Assembly: GCF_900113245.1 (NCBI RefSeq)
Contig: NZ_FOOQ01000001.1
Span: 1,054,001 to 1,118,000, forward strand
Origin: Halopelagius inordinatus
Lineage (GTDB): Archaea; Halobacteriota; Halobacteria; Halobacteriales; Haloferacaceae
DNA length: 64,000 bases
Direction of reading: 5' to 3'
The notes beneath the pieces were generated by a model. That model was not told the DNA's origin. It was given only the letters and a program-made list of their open reading frames with translations, and made no database searches. Made by a program: the position numbers and the translations under genes. How positions within the stretch are numbered: position 1 is the first letter of the stretch; every line of letters starts with the position of its first letter. Shown piece after piece: positions 51,775 through 59,533 of this stretch.

Positions 51775-52767
51775 TCAGTCGTCTGTGCTCTCGTCGTCGC
51801 TCTCGGACCACAGGAGGTTCGGGTAGTCGGCGATGAGGCCGTCGACGCCCGCCGCGGCGAGTTTCTCGGCTTGGTACCACGTTCCGATGGTCCACGTGTT
51901 CACCGTCCGGTCCTCGTCGTGGGCCTCCGCGACGAGGTCTAGGTCCGTCTCGAACGTGTCGGCCTCGACGTAGTACTCGTCGTTGAAGAAGGGCGTTCCC
52001 TTCACCATGTTGTACGGCGGGTGGACCGCCTCGCAGTCGTACTCGCGGGTTATCTCCAGTCCCTCTTCGATCGAATCCCAAAACAGGAACGCGATGGGAA
52101 CGTCCGGGTCCTCCTCGCGGACGGCGGCCAACGCCGCCTCGTAGAACGAGGAGACGAGGATGTCGTTGTCGTAGTCGGAGGCGATTTCCAGAGCGTTCTC
52201 GGTCAACGGCCGCCACGTCTCTTTCTGTTCTTCGAGCGTCTCCTCGGATATCTTCGTCGCGAAGTAGAGGTCCGTCTCCCCCGGATGCTTGAACTCGAGG
52301 TTGACGCCGACGTCGTCTGGGATGGCTTCCAGCGACTGTTCGAGCGTCGGAATCGTCTCACCGCTCTCTAACACCTCGGCGTCTTTCAGTTCCTCCCACG
52401 TGTAGTCCCAGAGGTTGCCCTCCATGTCCGTCAGGCCGCGTTCGCCGCCGTCTCGGCTGCTCAGTTTGTCGTCGTGGAAGACGACCACCCTCTCGTCGGC
52501 GGTCAGCATGATGTCTACCTCTATCATCTCCGCGCCGTCCGCCGCGGCGCGTTCGAAAGCGCCGACGGTGTTCTCGGGATACTGCCCGGCGAACCCGCGG
52601 TGAGCGATTATCGTCGGCGAGTCGTCGTGTCCGTCATCGTGGCTCTTTCCGTCGTCCGCGTCTGACCCGCGTGCGCTCGCGGCACCGCTCAACCCCACGG
52701 TTCCCACGGCGGCACCTGTTCCGGCGACGAACGACCGTCGGTCGAGTGTGAGTCTGTCTCGCGACAT
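51775..52767 (-). CDS. glycerophosphodiester phosphodiesterase (Tat-exported)
   Basis: This secreted GDPD-family TIM-barrel enzyme (330 aa) splits glycerophosphodiesters into glycerol 3-phosphate and an alcohol. A twin-arginine signal LDRRSFVAGTGAAVGTVG ends near residue 34, followed by an acidic His-rich linker. Catalytic motifs are IIAHRGFAGQYPENT (His-Arg), MIEVDIMLTADERVVVFHDD (metal-binding Glu-x-Asp and His) and VNLEFKHPG. A TATA-like stretch (CAATATAAAAACATATG on the minus strand, 52791-52807) precedes the ATG at 52767. It may recycle archaeal phospholipid head groups; that is inference. Confidence 0.9.
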   Translation of the reverse strand: MSRDRLTLDRRSFVAGTGAAVGTVGLSGAASARGSDADDGKSHDDGHDDSPTIIAHRGFAGQYPENTVGAFERAAADGAEMIEVDIMLTADERVVVFHDDKLSSRDGGERGLTDMEGNLWDYTWEELKDAEVLESGETIPTLEQSLEAIPDDVGVNLEFKHPGETDLYFATKISEETLEEQKETWRPLTENALEIASDYDNDILVSSFYEAALAAVREEDPDVPIAFLFWDSIEEGLEITREYDCEAVHPPYNMVKGTPFFNDEYYVEADTFETDLDLVAEAHDEDRTVNTWTIGTWYQAEKLAAAGVDGLIADYPNLLWSESDDESTDD

Positions 52768-52905
52768 ACGAACAGATGGACCAGACGGCAACATATGTTT
52801 TTATATTGTCACTATGTATCTCAAATTTCACTACCTGTTAGATCACAACTAATTCGCGCTCGGAGAGGCCACGGAGTTTTTCCCTGACTCCGCGTAAGTG
52901 GGGAC

Positions 52906-53616
52906 ATGCGAGTCGCAGTCGTGACCGTCGGCGACGAACTACTGGCGGGAGACACGGAGAATACGAACGCGACGTGGTTGTGCGATAAACTCGACGCCCG
53001 CGGCGTCGCCGTCGAACGCGTGACCACGCTTCCGGACCGAATCGCCGACATCGCTCGGGTGGTAAACGAGTACAGAGCCGAGTACGACGCCGTCGTCGTC
53101 ACCGGCGGCCTCGGACCCACTCACGACGACGTGACGATGGAGGGCGTCGCCGCCGCCGTCGGCCGGTCCGTCGAGGAACACCCCGATGCGGTGGCGTGGT
53201 TGACCGAACACGGCGGCTACAGCGGAGACGAGTTAGCCGAGGGGACGACGCATCTCCCCGCCCGCGCGCGAATGCTCCCGAACGAAGAGGGAGTCGCCCC
53301 CGGCGCGGTCGTAGAGCGCATCTACGTCCTGCCGGGCGTCCCCGAGGAGATGAAGGCGATGTTCGAGTCGGTGGCCGAGGAGTTCGACGGCGACGCGACG
53401 TACACGGAGTCCGTCGTCGCCGACGAACCCGAGAGCGAACTCGTCGGGCGGATGCGCGAGTTGCAAGACCGGTTCGACGTGACCGTCGGGAGTTACCCCG
53501 GAGAGACGGTCCGACTGAAACTGACCGCGAGGGACGAAGCCGTTCTCGACGAGGCGACGACGTGGCTACGGGACCGGGTCGTAGAACCGAACGGCGGCGA
53601 GAAGACTCAGCGGTAG
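52906..53616 (+). CDS. CinA/MoCF-domain (molybdopterin-binding-fold) protein
   Basis: This 236-residue protein consists of the MoaB/Mog-like domain alone, as in the N-terminal half of CinA. MRVAVVTVGDELLAGDTENTN opens it, followed by VVVTGGLGPTHDDVTMEGVA (the GG-x-GPT-x-DD motif) and VLPGVPEEMKAMFES near residue 145. The C-terminal 80 residues (SELVGRMRELQDRFDVTVGSYPG) resemble the CinA linker domain. The deamidase half of bacterial CinA is absent. Family roles include molybdopterin binding and ADP-ribose or NMN repair, so the function is left open. The stop overlaps a convergent 36-codon gene by 10 nt. Confidence 0.85.
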   Translation: MRVAVVTVGDELLAGDTENTNATWLCDKLDARGVAVERVTTLPDRIADIARVVNEYRAEYDAVVVTGGLGPTHDDVTMEGVAAAVGRSVEEHPDAVAWLTEHGGYSGDELAEGTTHLPARARMLPNEEGVAPGAVVERIYVLPGVPEEMKAMFESVAEEFDGDATYTESVVADEPESELVGRMRELQDRFDVTVGSYPGETVRLKLTARDEAVLDEATTWLRDRVVEPNGGEKTQR

Positions 53617-53717
53617 AGATGCCAGAGCCAAGCGACGGTTATCAGGATACTCACGACGAGAACGACGGCACCCGTCGCCTCGATGGGGAACGGTTCCTGG
53701 GTAACAAGCGGAATCAT
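53607..53717 (-). CDS. 36-residue single-helix membrane peptide
   Basis: This very small gene is easy to miss. ATG at 53717 reads MIPLVTQEPFPIEATG, then a hydrophobic helix AVVLVVSILITVAWLW ending HLYR before TGA. It is one complete membrane segment with an N-terminal outside-like head and a short His/Arg end. A TATA-like CGTTTAAG (minus, 53747-53754) is 30-37 nt upstream, the right place for a near-leaderless mRNA. The 3' end overlaps the MoCF gene by 10 nt. The promoter, helix and clean length favour a real gene, perhaps an accessory subunit of a membrane complex; the family is unknown. Confidence 0.6.
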   Translation of the reverse strand: MIPLVTQEPFPIEATGAVVLVVSILITVAWLWHLYR

Positions 53718-53814
53718 TGTCGTATCTGACGGTCGCGGGGGCGCTTCTTAAACGTTCGAGTTTCGGACGCGTCGCACCGCGTCGCTTTTGTGCCGTCCGC
53801 CGTTCCATCGAAGC

Positions 53815-54882
53815 ATGCGAATCGGCGTCGTGGTGAACCCTATCGCGGGGATGGGCGGTCGAGTCGGCCTGAAGGGGACCGACGGGAAAGTCGAAGAGGC
53901 GCGCGCCCTCGGTGCCGACCCGCGCGCGCCGGACCGCGCCCGCAGAGCGTTCGAGGCGCTAGCCGACGCCGACGACGCCGAACCGCACGACATCCTCACG
54001 TGGGGCGGGTCGATGGGTGCGGATGACGCCCGCGCCGCGGGTCTCGACCCGACCGTCCTCGGCTATCCGGAGGAGGCGGAGACGAGTTCCGCGGACACCG
54101 CCCGCGCCGCCGAGGCGTTCGTCGAGGCGGGGGTCGACCTCGTCGTCTTCGTCGGCGGCGACGGGACGGCCGCCGACGTCGCGGAGGCGGTGGGTACGGA
54201 CGTTCCCATCCTCGGCGCGCCCGCGGGCGTGAAAGTGTACTCCTCCGTGTTCGCCGTCTCTCCGGAGGACGCCGCCGCCGTGGCGACGACGTTCGAACGG
54301 ACCGAACGGCGAGAGGTGATGGACATAGACGAAGACGACTACCGCGAGGGCGAGGTCCACCCCGAACTCCGCGCCGTCGCCGTCGTCCCCGTCGCCGACG
54401 ACGTGCAGTCGTCGAAGCAACTCGGCGGCGGCACCGTCGACGCACTCGCCGCGGGCGTCGCAGACGACGTCCGCGCGAGTCCGGAGAAGACGTACGTCCT
54501 CGGCCCCGGAAGCACCGTCGGCGCGGTGAAGTCCGAACTCGGCTTCGAGGGGTCGCCCATCGGCGTCGACGTCTGGCGCGACGGGGAGGTGGTCTCCCTC
54601 GACGCCACCGAAGCGGAGATTCTCGACGCACTCGCCGAGGAGAACGTGATACTCGTCTCGCCCATCGGCGGACAAGGATTCGTCTTCGGCCGCGGCAACC
54701 CCCAGTTGTCGCCCGCGGTCGTCCGCCGGTGCGACGTGGAGATAGTCGCCTCGCGGTCGAAACTCGACGACGTGGGCGAACTCCGCGTCGACACCGACGA
54801 CCCGGAACTCGACGAGGAACTTCGGGGGTGGACCCGGGTCCGAGTCGGGCGATTCGAACGGCGTATGATGCGCATCGTCTGA
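53815..54882 (+). CDS. ATP-NAD kinase family protein
   Basis: This 355-residue NAD kinase-superfamily protein starts MRIGVVVNPIAGMGGRVGLKG. The G-G-D-G motif is in LVVFVGGDGTAADVAEAVG near residue 120, and GAPAGVKVYSSVFAVSPEDAA follows. VLGPGSTVGAVKSELG and VSPIGGQGFVFGRGNPQLSP are typical of the long archaeal/AcoX-like subgroup that is separate from the housekeeping NAD kinase. The nucleotide or sphinganine-like substrate cannot be told. A TATA-like GCTTTTGTG lies about 28 nt before the ATG at 53815. Confidence 0.85.
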   Translation: MRIGVVVNPIAGMGGRVGLKGTDGKVEEARALGADPRAPDRARRAFEALADADDAEPHDILTWGGSMGADDARAAGLDPTVLGYPEEAETSSADTARAAEAFVEAGVDLVVFVGGDGTAADVAEAVGTDVPILGAPAGVKVYSSVFAVSPEDAAAVATTFERTERREVMDIDEDDYREGEVHPELRAVAVVPVADDVQSSKQLGGGTVDALAAGVADDVRASPEKTYVLGPGSTVGAVKSELGFEGSPIGVDVWRDGEVVSLDATEAEILDALAEENVILVSPIGGQGFVFGRGNPQLSPAVVRRCDVEIVASRSKLDDVGELRVDTDDPELDEELRGWTRVRVGRFERRMMRIV

Positions 54883-54907
54883 GAGGTTCGTCGCGGGCGA
54901 TCGTTCC

Positions 54908-54915
54908 TTATATTT
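54908..54915 (+). promoter_or_regulatory. TATA box upstream of the PhoU-like gene
   Basis: TTATATTT is centred about 26 nt before the ATG at 54937. A second TATA-like CATATAAG (54923-54930) would place transcription start near 54953, inside a short leader of the ATG at 54976. The two boxes leave the true start open. Confidence 0.55.
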
Positions 54916-54975
54916 CTCTCTGCATATAAGGGTGATATGGTGAAGACTAAGGTGGTCGGTCACCAGGGGTGTGGT

Positions 54976-56007
54976 ATGGAGACACGTAAGGTACAGCGAC
55001 TCGGACCCTCGACGCTGGCGATGACCCTCCCGGCGGAGTGGGCCAAAGAACACGACGTGGAGAAAGGCGACGAGGTGTCGCTTCGGATGGGTGGAAAAGG
55101 AACGCTCACGGTCCTTCCGGAATCTGCGAGTCAGGAAGACTCCTCTGCGACTATCCGGGCCGACGCCCTGAATGCCGACGCCCTCGAACGGGCCATCGTC
55201 GCGCAGTACGTTCTCGGACGCCGTGTCATCCACATCGAGAAGGGAGAGGGCGCACTGGACTCAGAGCACATCAACGCGGTGTACAAAGCCGAAACCCAAC
55301 TGATGGGGCTCGGCGTCATAGAAGAGACGCCGGAACGCATCGCGATTCGGTGTTCCGTGGACCCCGAGGACTTCACCCTCGATAACCTCCTGGAACGACT
55401 TGAGAACACGGGCAGTACGATGCGCGGCGAGGCCATCAAAGCCCTCGCACACGGCAACTCGGACCTCGCACAGAGAGCGCTCAACCGAGAGCGACAGGCG
55501 AACAAGATATTCGTCCTCCTGCTTCGACTCATCTTCACGGCCTACCAGAACCCGAATCTCTGTCGGGCGGTCGGTCTCGAATCCGGCTTTCCGCTCATCG
55601 GCTACCGGTCGGTGGCGAAGAACCTCGAACTCACCGCCGACAACGCCGAAGACATCGCGAACATCGTGATGGACGCCGAGGGCCACACCCTCCAAGTCGA
55701 GGCGGCGACGATGCGGCGCATCCGCGAGTTCACGGACCAAGTGGACGAGATAACCGAGAAGGCCGTCCAAGCGGTGGTCGAACGCGACTACGACCTCACC
55801 GTCGAGTGTCGCGAACTGTTCCGAGAGATAAAGGACCGCGAACGGGACATCCTCCAAGACCTGCCCGAGATGGACAACGAGGAACTCCTCCAGGTCCGCG
55901 AAGTCCTCGTGAGTCTCCAGCAGACGGCGCAGTACGCGATGCGGAACGCCGAAATCGCCGCCAACCTGGCGCTCAACGAGGAGTCCGAACACGTCACCAT
56001 CGGGTGA
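54976..56007 (+). CDS. PhoU-like regulator with N-terminal SpoVT/AbrB domain
   Basis: This 343-residue protein has an AbrB-type DNA-binding swapped hairpin at 1-45 (METRKVQRLGPSTLAMTLPAEWA) followed by two PhoU helical bundles at about 105-330 with E-x3-D metal-binding repeats (NAEDIANIVMDAEGHT, DLTVECRELFREIKDRERDI). Haloarchaeal proteins of this kind regulate phosphate uptake genes. No pst or pho gene is adjacent, so the target may be elsewhere. Homologues begin METRKVQ, so the ATG at 54976 is used; the ATG at 54937 would add 13 residues and fits the first TATA box. Confidence 0.85.
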   Translation: METRKVQRLGPSTLAMTLPAEWAKEHDVEKGDEVSLRMGGKGTLTVLPESASQEDSSATIRADALNADALERAIVAQYVLGRRVIHIEKGEGALDSEHINAVYKAETQLMGLGVIEETPERIAIRCSVDPEDFTLDNLLERLENTGSTMRGEAIKALAHGNSDLAQRALNRERQANKIFVLLLRLIFTAYQNPNLCRAVGLESGFPLIGYRSVAKNLELTADNAEDIANIVMDAEGHTLQVEAATMRRIREFTDQVDEITEKAVQAVVERDYDLTVECRELFREIKDRERDILQDLPEMDNEELLQVREVLVSLQQTAQYAMRNAEIAANLALNEESEHVTIG

Positions 56008-56094
56008 CGCGTCGGCCGCGTCCGGTATTCGTTCGCTATTTCGCCGAACACGGAGAGTGATCGACGCATCCCGGTTCTCCGCGAACCTACCGAC

Positions 56095-57306
56095 TTAGAG
56101 TGCGAACAGTCCGTCGTCCGTCGTCGTACGGTCGTCCGTCTCCGCGGGCGTCGTCGTCGCCGTCGGCGTCGGTGCCGTCGTCTCCGCCGGTGTCGCGGTG
56201 CGTTCTTCCGAGTCGGGCGAGTCACCGCCGAGGAGTCCGCCCGAGTCGGCGGCCGTGGTCGTCTCCGGCGGTTCCGCCGTCTCCTCGTCCGCCGGGGTGG
56301 TCGTCTCCGACTCGCCCGAATCGGTTCCGTTCGTCGGGGCCGTCCCGTTCTTCGTTCCGAAGATGTCCGTCTCGATGGTCTCCTCGTACGTCAGGGGGTC
56401 GAGAGGGACGTCCACGGTTCGTCCGCCGCCGACATCGAACTGTGCGGCGAAGTCGATTCGGAGGTCCGTGACCTGATTTCGTTCGAGGTGGGTCACCCAC
56501 CACTCGTCGAGTCTCTCGTTTCGGACGTACGTCGTCGCCTCGATGGTCTTCGTCGACTTCGGCGCGACGACGTACTCGGACTCCGTCGTCCCGTTTCCGA
56601 CGGCCACGTCGTTCATCGCGATGTCGTAGCCGAGTTTCGAGACGGTGACGGGGTACGGTTTGGGGTTGTAGACGACGAATCGGAGTTCCAACGGCGTGAC
56701 AGACTCGTCGACGTCGCCCCACGACGCGTTCGTTCGGTTGACGTACATCACCGGGTCCGAGACGACGGGAGCGTTCGCGTTCACCTCGCGCGTCTCCGAG
56801 GAGTTGAACGCGGCGAGCATCTCCGTGTCCACGGACCGAGTGACGTTCGGTGCGTCGGCGGCCCGTCCGAGCGTCGAAGACCGGACCGTGGCGTCGACGG
56901 ACACCTCCGAATGTTCGCCGTTTTCGACGTGCGAACGCCACCACGTCGAGATGCGCTCGTTTCGCATCTCCGTCTCCGCGGAGAGCGTCGATTCGCCCGA
57001 CTCGACTGCGACGCCCGCTTTCGACCCTTCGGCCATCTTCACGCCGTTCATCCGCACGTCGTACGAGACGGTGACGCCCCCGAGTGAGACGCCGACGGGG
57101 TTAGGGTTCGAGACGACGAGGTCTGTGTGGATGGTCGTCGTCGAATCGTTCACCGCCCCGAATCTGTTCTCTACGTCCCCGACGGAGGGAGTTCCGAGGA
57201 CTCCGACGGCGACGCCGCCGCCCGCGACGACGCCGAGTGCGAGTACCACGACACCGACGGTTCGGAGTTTGCTCCCGACCAAAAGCGCTGCGATGTGCCC
57301 GGACAT
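56095..57306 (-). CDS. surface protein with two LEA type 2 (WHy) domains
   Basis: This 403-residue protein has an N-terminal membrane helix LRTVGVVVLALGVVAGGGVA near residues 14-37, then two LEA-2/WHy beta-sandwich domains: TTTIHTDLVVSNPNPVGVSL (about 55-160) and LELRFVVYNPKPYPVTVSKL (about 205-325). The repeated N-P-x-P turn marks the fold. Between the domains runs a linker with NVTRS and NRTNA sequons. The last 90 residues are a Thr/Pro/Glu-rich spacer (TTTPADEETAEPPETTTA), like cell-surface stalks. LEA-2 domains bind water or lipids under desiccation in plants. The archaeal role is unknown. Confidence 0.85.
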   Translation of the reverse strand: MSGHIAALLVGSKLRTVGVVVLALGVVAGGGVAVGVLGTPSVGDVENRFGAVNDSTTTIHTDLVVSNPNPVGVSLGGVTVSYDVRMNGVKMAEGSKAGVAVESGESTLSAETEMRNERISTWWRSHVENGEHSEVSVDATVRSSTLGRAADAPNVTRSVDTEMLAAFNSSETREVNANAPVVSDPVMYVNRTNASWGDVDESVTPLELRFVVYNPKPYPVTVSKLGYDIAMNDVAVGNGTTESEYVVAPKSTKTIEATTYVRNERLDEWWVTHLERNQVTDLRIDFAAQFDVGGGRTVDVPLDPLTYEETIETDIFGTKNGTAPTNGTDSGESETTTPADEETAEPPETTTAADSGGLLGGDSPDSEERTATPAETTAPTPTATTTPAETDDRTTTDDGLFAL

Positions 57307-57459
57307 ACTCCCGTCGAGACGCTTCTATCGTATATGACGTTTGGTGAATGGAGACTGTATCTCTACCTGATTTATTTCGGTGTTCTCCGTCGTGACGGCC
57401 TCTCCGGCCGTGTGAACCCGTGTCGAATGAACTAAGTGGGCAGACTCGAAGCCAGAGAT

Positions 57460-57639
57460 ATGGAAACCGGTGTCAGTTCTGACAAGGGAATCGGGTTCGC
57501 CGTCCTCTTTTCGGTGGTAACGCTTTTCGCCGTCGCCGTGATGCTCGCCGTCGACGACCAACTCACGACGGCCATCGGGTTCGCCGCCGCGATGGTCGCC
57601 GCCTGTCTCGCCGTCGCCGGAACGCACATCTACGGGTGA
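57460..57639 (+). CDS. DUF7525-like small membrane protein
   Basis: This 59-residue protein starts METGVSSDKGIGFAVLFSVV and forms two helices (about 11-30 and 38-57) joined by VDDQLTT. The GFAAAMVAACLAVAGTHIYG end resembles haloarchaeal family DUF7525, recalled from memory. The GTG at 57436 would add an eight-residue head (VGRLEARD), but the ATG at 57460 gives the family-like start. AT-rich DNA at 57325-57385 upstream probably carries its promoter together with that of the divergent LEA-2 gene. Confidence 0.7.
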   Translation: METGVSSDKGIGFAVLFSVVTLFAVAVMLAVDDQLTTAIGFAAAMVAACLAVAGTHIYG

Positions 57640-57733
57640 CGGTCGCGCACCGACCCGGTCGCGCATCTCGCGCGGCCGCCGCCGTCGAACGTCGGCCGTC
57701 GGACGAGAAACCGTTAAGACGCGAAATCCCCTA

Positions 57734-57738
57734 GGAGG
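57734..57738 (+). promoter_or_regulatory. Shine-Dalgarno sequence of the DUF7123 gene
   Basis: GGAGG ends 7 nt before the ATG at 57746. It is one of the few clear ribosome binding sites in this mostly leaderless window and decides that ATG over the GTG at 57740. Confidence 0.7.
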
Positions 57739-57745
57739 GGTGAAG

Positions 57746-57970
57746 ATGTCCGAGTACACCGAGGAAGAACAGCGGATCGTCGCCTACCTCCGCGAGAGTG
57801 TCTCCCGCGGGGAGCGATACTTCCGGGCGAAGAACATCGCCGAAGCGATCGGTCTCTCCTCGAAACAGGTCGGCTCTCGCCTCCCGCGTCTCGCAGAGAA
57901 GTCAGACGACGTCGATATCGAAAAGTGGGGACGCGCGCGGTCGACGACGTGGCGCGTCACTCCCAGTTAG
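57746..57970 (+). CDS. DUF7123 winged-helix-like small protein
   Basis: This 74-residue protein starts MSEYTEEEQRIVAYLRESVS. The core GERYFRAKNIAEAIGLSSKQVGSRLPRLAE is a helix-turn-helix, and the end IEKWGRARSTTWRVT is a likely beta wing. The family is haloarchaeal DUF7123, and single wHTH proteins of this size are presumed DNA-binding. The strong GGAGG upstream sets the start. The SRPBCC gene follows 39 nt later on the same strand. Confidence 0.78.
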   Translation: MSEYTEEEQRIVAYLRESVSRGERYFRAKNIAEAIGLSSKQVGSRLPRLAEKSDDVDIEKWGRARSTTWRVTPS

Positions 57971-58009
57971 TCGGGTGTCTTTTTTACTCCCGCCCCGTAC
58001 AGCGATACC

Positions 58010-58441
58010 ATGACGGTCCGCGTTCGCCGGGCGTTCGAGTTCGATGCACCGCCGGAGCGAATCTGGAATTTCATCTCCGACCCGGGAAAGCGGGCCGACG
58101 CCATAAGCGTCGTCGAGAGTTACGAGGTCGCGGAGGGGTCGAACCGGGCGACGTGGGAGGTCAGCCTCCCGATTCCGTTCTTGAACTCCACCGCGTCGGT
58201 CGAAACCGAAGACGTCGAGTTTGACCCGCCGCGGCACGTCAAGTTCGTCGGCAAATCGAAGGTGATGCGGGTCACCGGCGAACACACCGTAGAGGAGATA
58301 GACGGCGGCACGAGACTACTGAACGAGTTCGTCGTCGACGGCCGGGTTCCCGGCGTCGAGCGATTCTTCAAGCGCAACCTCGACCAAGAACTCGACAACC
58401 TCGAAGCCGCACTCCGCCGAGAGACCGAACGCCCGGCGTAA
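58010..58441 (+). CDS. SRPBCC/CoxG-like lipid-binding-fold protein
   Basis: This 143-residue START-like (SRPBCC) protein starts MTVRVRRAFEFDAPPERIWN. The helix-grip layout is clear: a first strand, the E-R-I-W-N helix with FISDPGKRADAI, a beta sheet VESYEVAEGSN to VTGEHTVEEIDGGTRLLNEF, and a C-terminal helix RNLDQELDNLEAALRRE that closes the cavity. Such proteins bind hydrophobic ligands or act in carbon-monoxide dehydrogenase maturation (CoxG); no such genes are near. It follows DUF7123 and ends just before the hairpin-rich gene-free stretch. Confidence 0.85.
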   Translation: MTVRVRRAFEFDAPPERIWNFISDPGKRADAISVVESYEVAEGSNRATWEVSLPIPFLNSTASVETEDVEFDPPRHVKFVGKSKVMRVTGEHTVEEIDGGTRLLNEFVVDGRVPGVERFFKRNLDQELDNLEAALRRETERPA

Positions 58442-58506
58442 ATCGGACGGTTTCGGCGGGCTTAGTGATACGTTATGTCCGTGGTCTGTCGCGAAACGCC
58501 CGGAGG

Positions 58507-58515
58507 GTTTATTGG
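58507..58515 (+). promoter_or_regulatory. TATA-like box preceding the hairpin-rich region
   Basis: GTTTATTGG is centred 26-27 nt before 58538, where the outermost stem of the hairpin array begins. CGAAAC, a BRE-like motif, lies ten nt further up. The position fits transcription of the array from the plus strand. Confidence 0.45.
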
Positions 58516-58537
58516 TACCCGTCGTTTAAGCTGAATT

Positions 58538-58799
58538 GCCGACGCCCGACGCTTTTCTCGTCGAGAGTCGGCACAACCCGCCGCACCACGCCGTAGTGCA
58601 CGGGGTCCACTACGGCACGCGACGACGCCACGGCGTCACCCGCCGTCTCCGACCCGGCGGAGGCGGTTTCCACCTCCCTTCGCCTCTCGCCCGGCAGGGC
58701 TACGCCAGCCTACTGCCGACTCGCGCGCCGCCCCCATCCGGTGGCGGCGCGCGACCCTTTCACACGTCCTTCCTTCGAGCGACGACCGCCAACGTCGGC
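58538..58799. ncRNA. candidate structured non-coding RNA, strand uncertain
   Basis: About 262 nt are closed by a stem GCCGACG (58538-58544) with CGTCGGC (58793-58799). Inside are a 9-bp hairpin (58590-58598 with 58608-58616), an 11-bp hairpin (58722-58732 with 58743-58753), CGACG/CGTCG at 58547-58551/58559-58563, and an 8-bp hairpin at 58659-58677. In that last stem one pair is C-A on the plus strand but G-U on the minus strand, which favours a minus-strand RNA, while the TATA box favours plus. A further stem (58814-58824 with 58842-58855) follows. It lacks the GAAAGUC and ACAGAA cores of RNase P RNA and the SRP helix-8 signature. Confidence 0.45.
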
Positions 58800-58888
58800 T
58801 TAGTCACTCGATTCTCGTACCGCGCCCCCTTCCTCGATTGACGCGGTAACACGAGAGTATTCGGCCGCGAAAAACGAGCGGCGAGCAG

Positions 58889-59353
58889 TTAGAACGGGCT
58901 ATCGCTGGCCGAAATTTCGTAGTGGTCAACCTCGCTTGCATCGCCGGGATACATCGCGTCGAACTTCCACTTCCCGCCGCCTTTCAGGTCTTGGGTATTG
59001 TCGAGACCGTCTTCGAGTTTCACGTCGTCGGCGTCGTAGAACGCTACCTCGACTGCGACGTAGCTAATCGTCTCGTCCGTCGTGTTTTCGACGATTCCGG
59101 TTACGCCAGCGCTGAAATCCTCCTCGTAGAATTCGTCCTCGTTGATTTTCAGTGCAGACTCGGGTTCAGGCGTCGCCGTCTCCGTCGGGGTCGGTTCCGT
59201 CGTCGGTTCGGATGTCGATCCCTCGGTAGGTTCGGGCGTCGATTCGTCGGCGTCGCCCGAACTCGAATCGTCCGGTTCGCTCGAACCGGAACAGCCAGCA
59301 AGACCTGTTACCGACGCAGCACCTACGCATGCAATGAATTTCCGTCTATCCAC
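58889..59353 (-). CDS. FxLYD-domain Tat lipoprotein
   Basis: This 154-residue secreted lipoprotein starts from a GTG: DRRKFIACVGAASVTGLAGC gives a twin-arginine signal and lipobox. Residues 25-65 are a Glu/Pro/Thr/Ser-rich tether. The FxLYD-type beta sandwich follows: INEDEFYEEDFSAGVTGIVENTTDETI, then VAVEVAFYDADDVKLEDGL and KWKFDAMYPGDASEVDHYEI. Such domains are common on haloarchaeal surfaces without known function. Base composition of this gene is slightly more AT-rich than its neighbours, perhaps a mild sign of transfer. Confidence 0.8.
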   Translation of the reverse strand: MDRRKFIACVGAASVTGLAGCSGSSEPDDSSSGDADESTPEPTEGSTSEPTTEPTPTETATPEPESALKINEDEFYEEDFSAGVTGIVENTTDETISYVAVEVAFYDADDVKLEDGLDNTQDLKGGGKWKFDAMYPGDASEVDHYEISASDSPF

Positions 59354-59533
59354 ACAGCGACTGTGTACTCATTGATATATACTCTCTGAGGTAATTTCAG
59401 TCGTTGCGGAGTCGTGAGGGAATCTGCGTCGAATAAGGAGACGTAGAGAGAAAATAAGGACGCCAACTCGCGGCGTCTTCGGAGGTGTTAGTTCGTTTCT
59501 GCTCTCCGTCCGAACGGCACGGCGGCGACCGGT

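Larger units (their letters stand above)
58442..58888. other. 447-nt gene-free stretch packed with hairpins
   Basis: No credible protein gene lies here. The stretch holds a long series of stable inverted repeats from 58538 to 58855. It is listed separately below as a candidate structured RNA. Confidence 0.6.

Noticed and set aside
58536-58841. Open frame of 101 codons from a TTG across the hairpin region
   Set aside because: It is Arg/Pro/Gly-rich with no domain, starts at a rare TTG, and every part of it is explained by palindromic structure. The frame is open probably because the DNA is GC-rich.
58538-58860. RNase P RNA or SRP 7S RNA at the hairpin region
   Set aside because: On neither strand could I find the RNase P cores (GAAAGUC, ACAGAA with CGGCUUA in the right order) or the SRP helix-8 GGAAGGxAGCA signature. 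CGTCGGCTTA near 58793 looks like part of the RNase P end but has no partner core.
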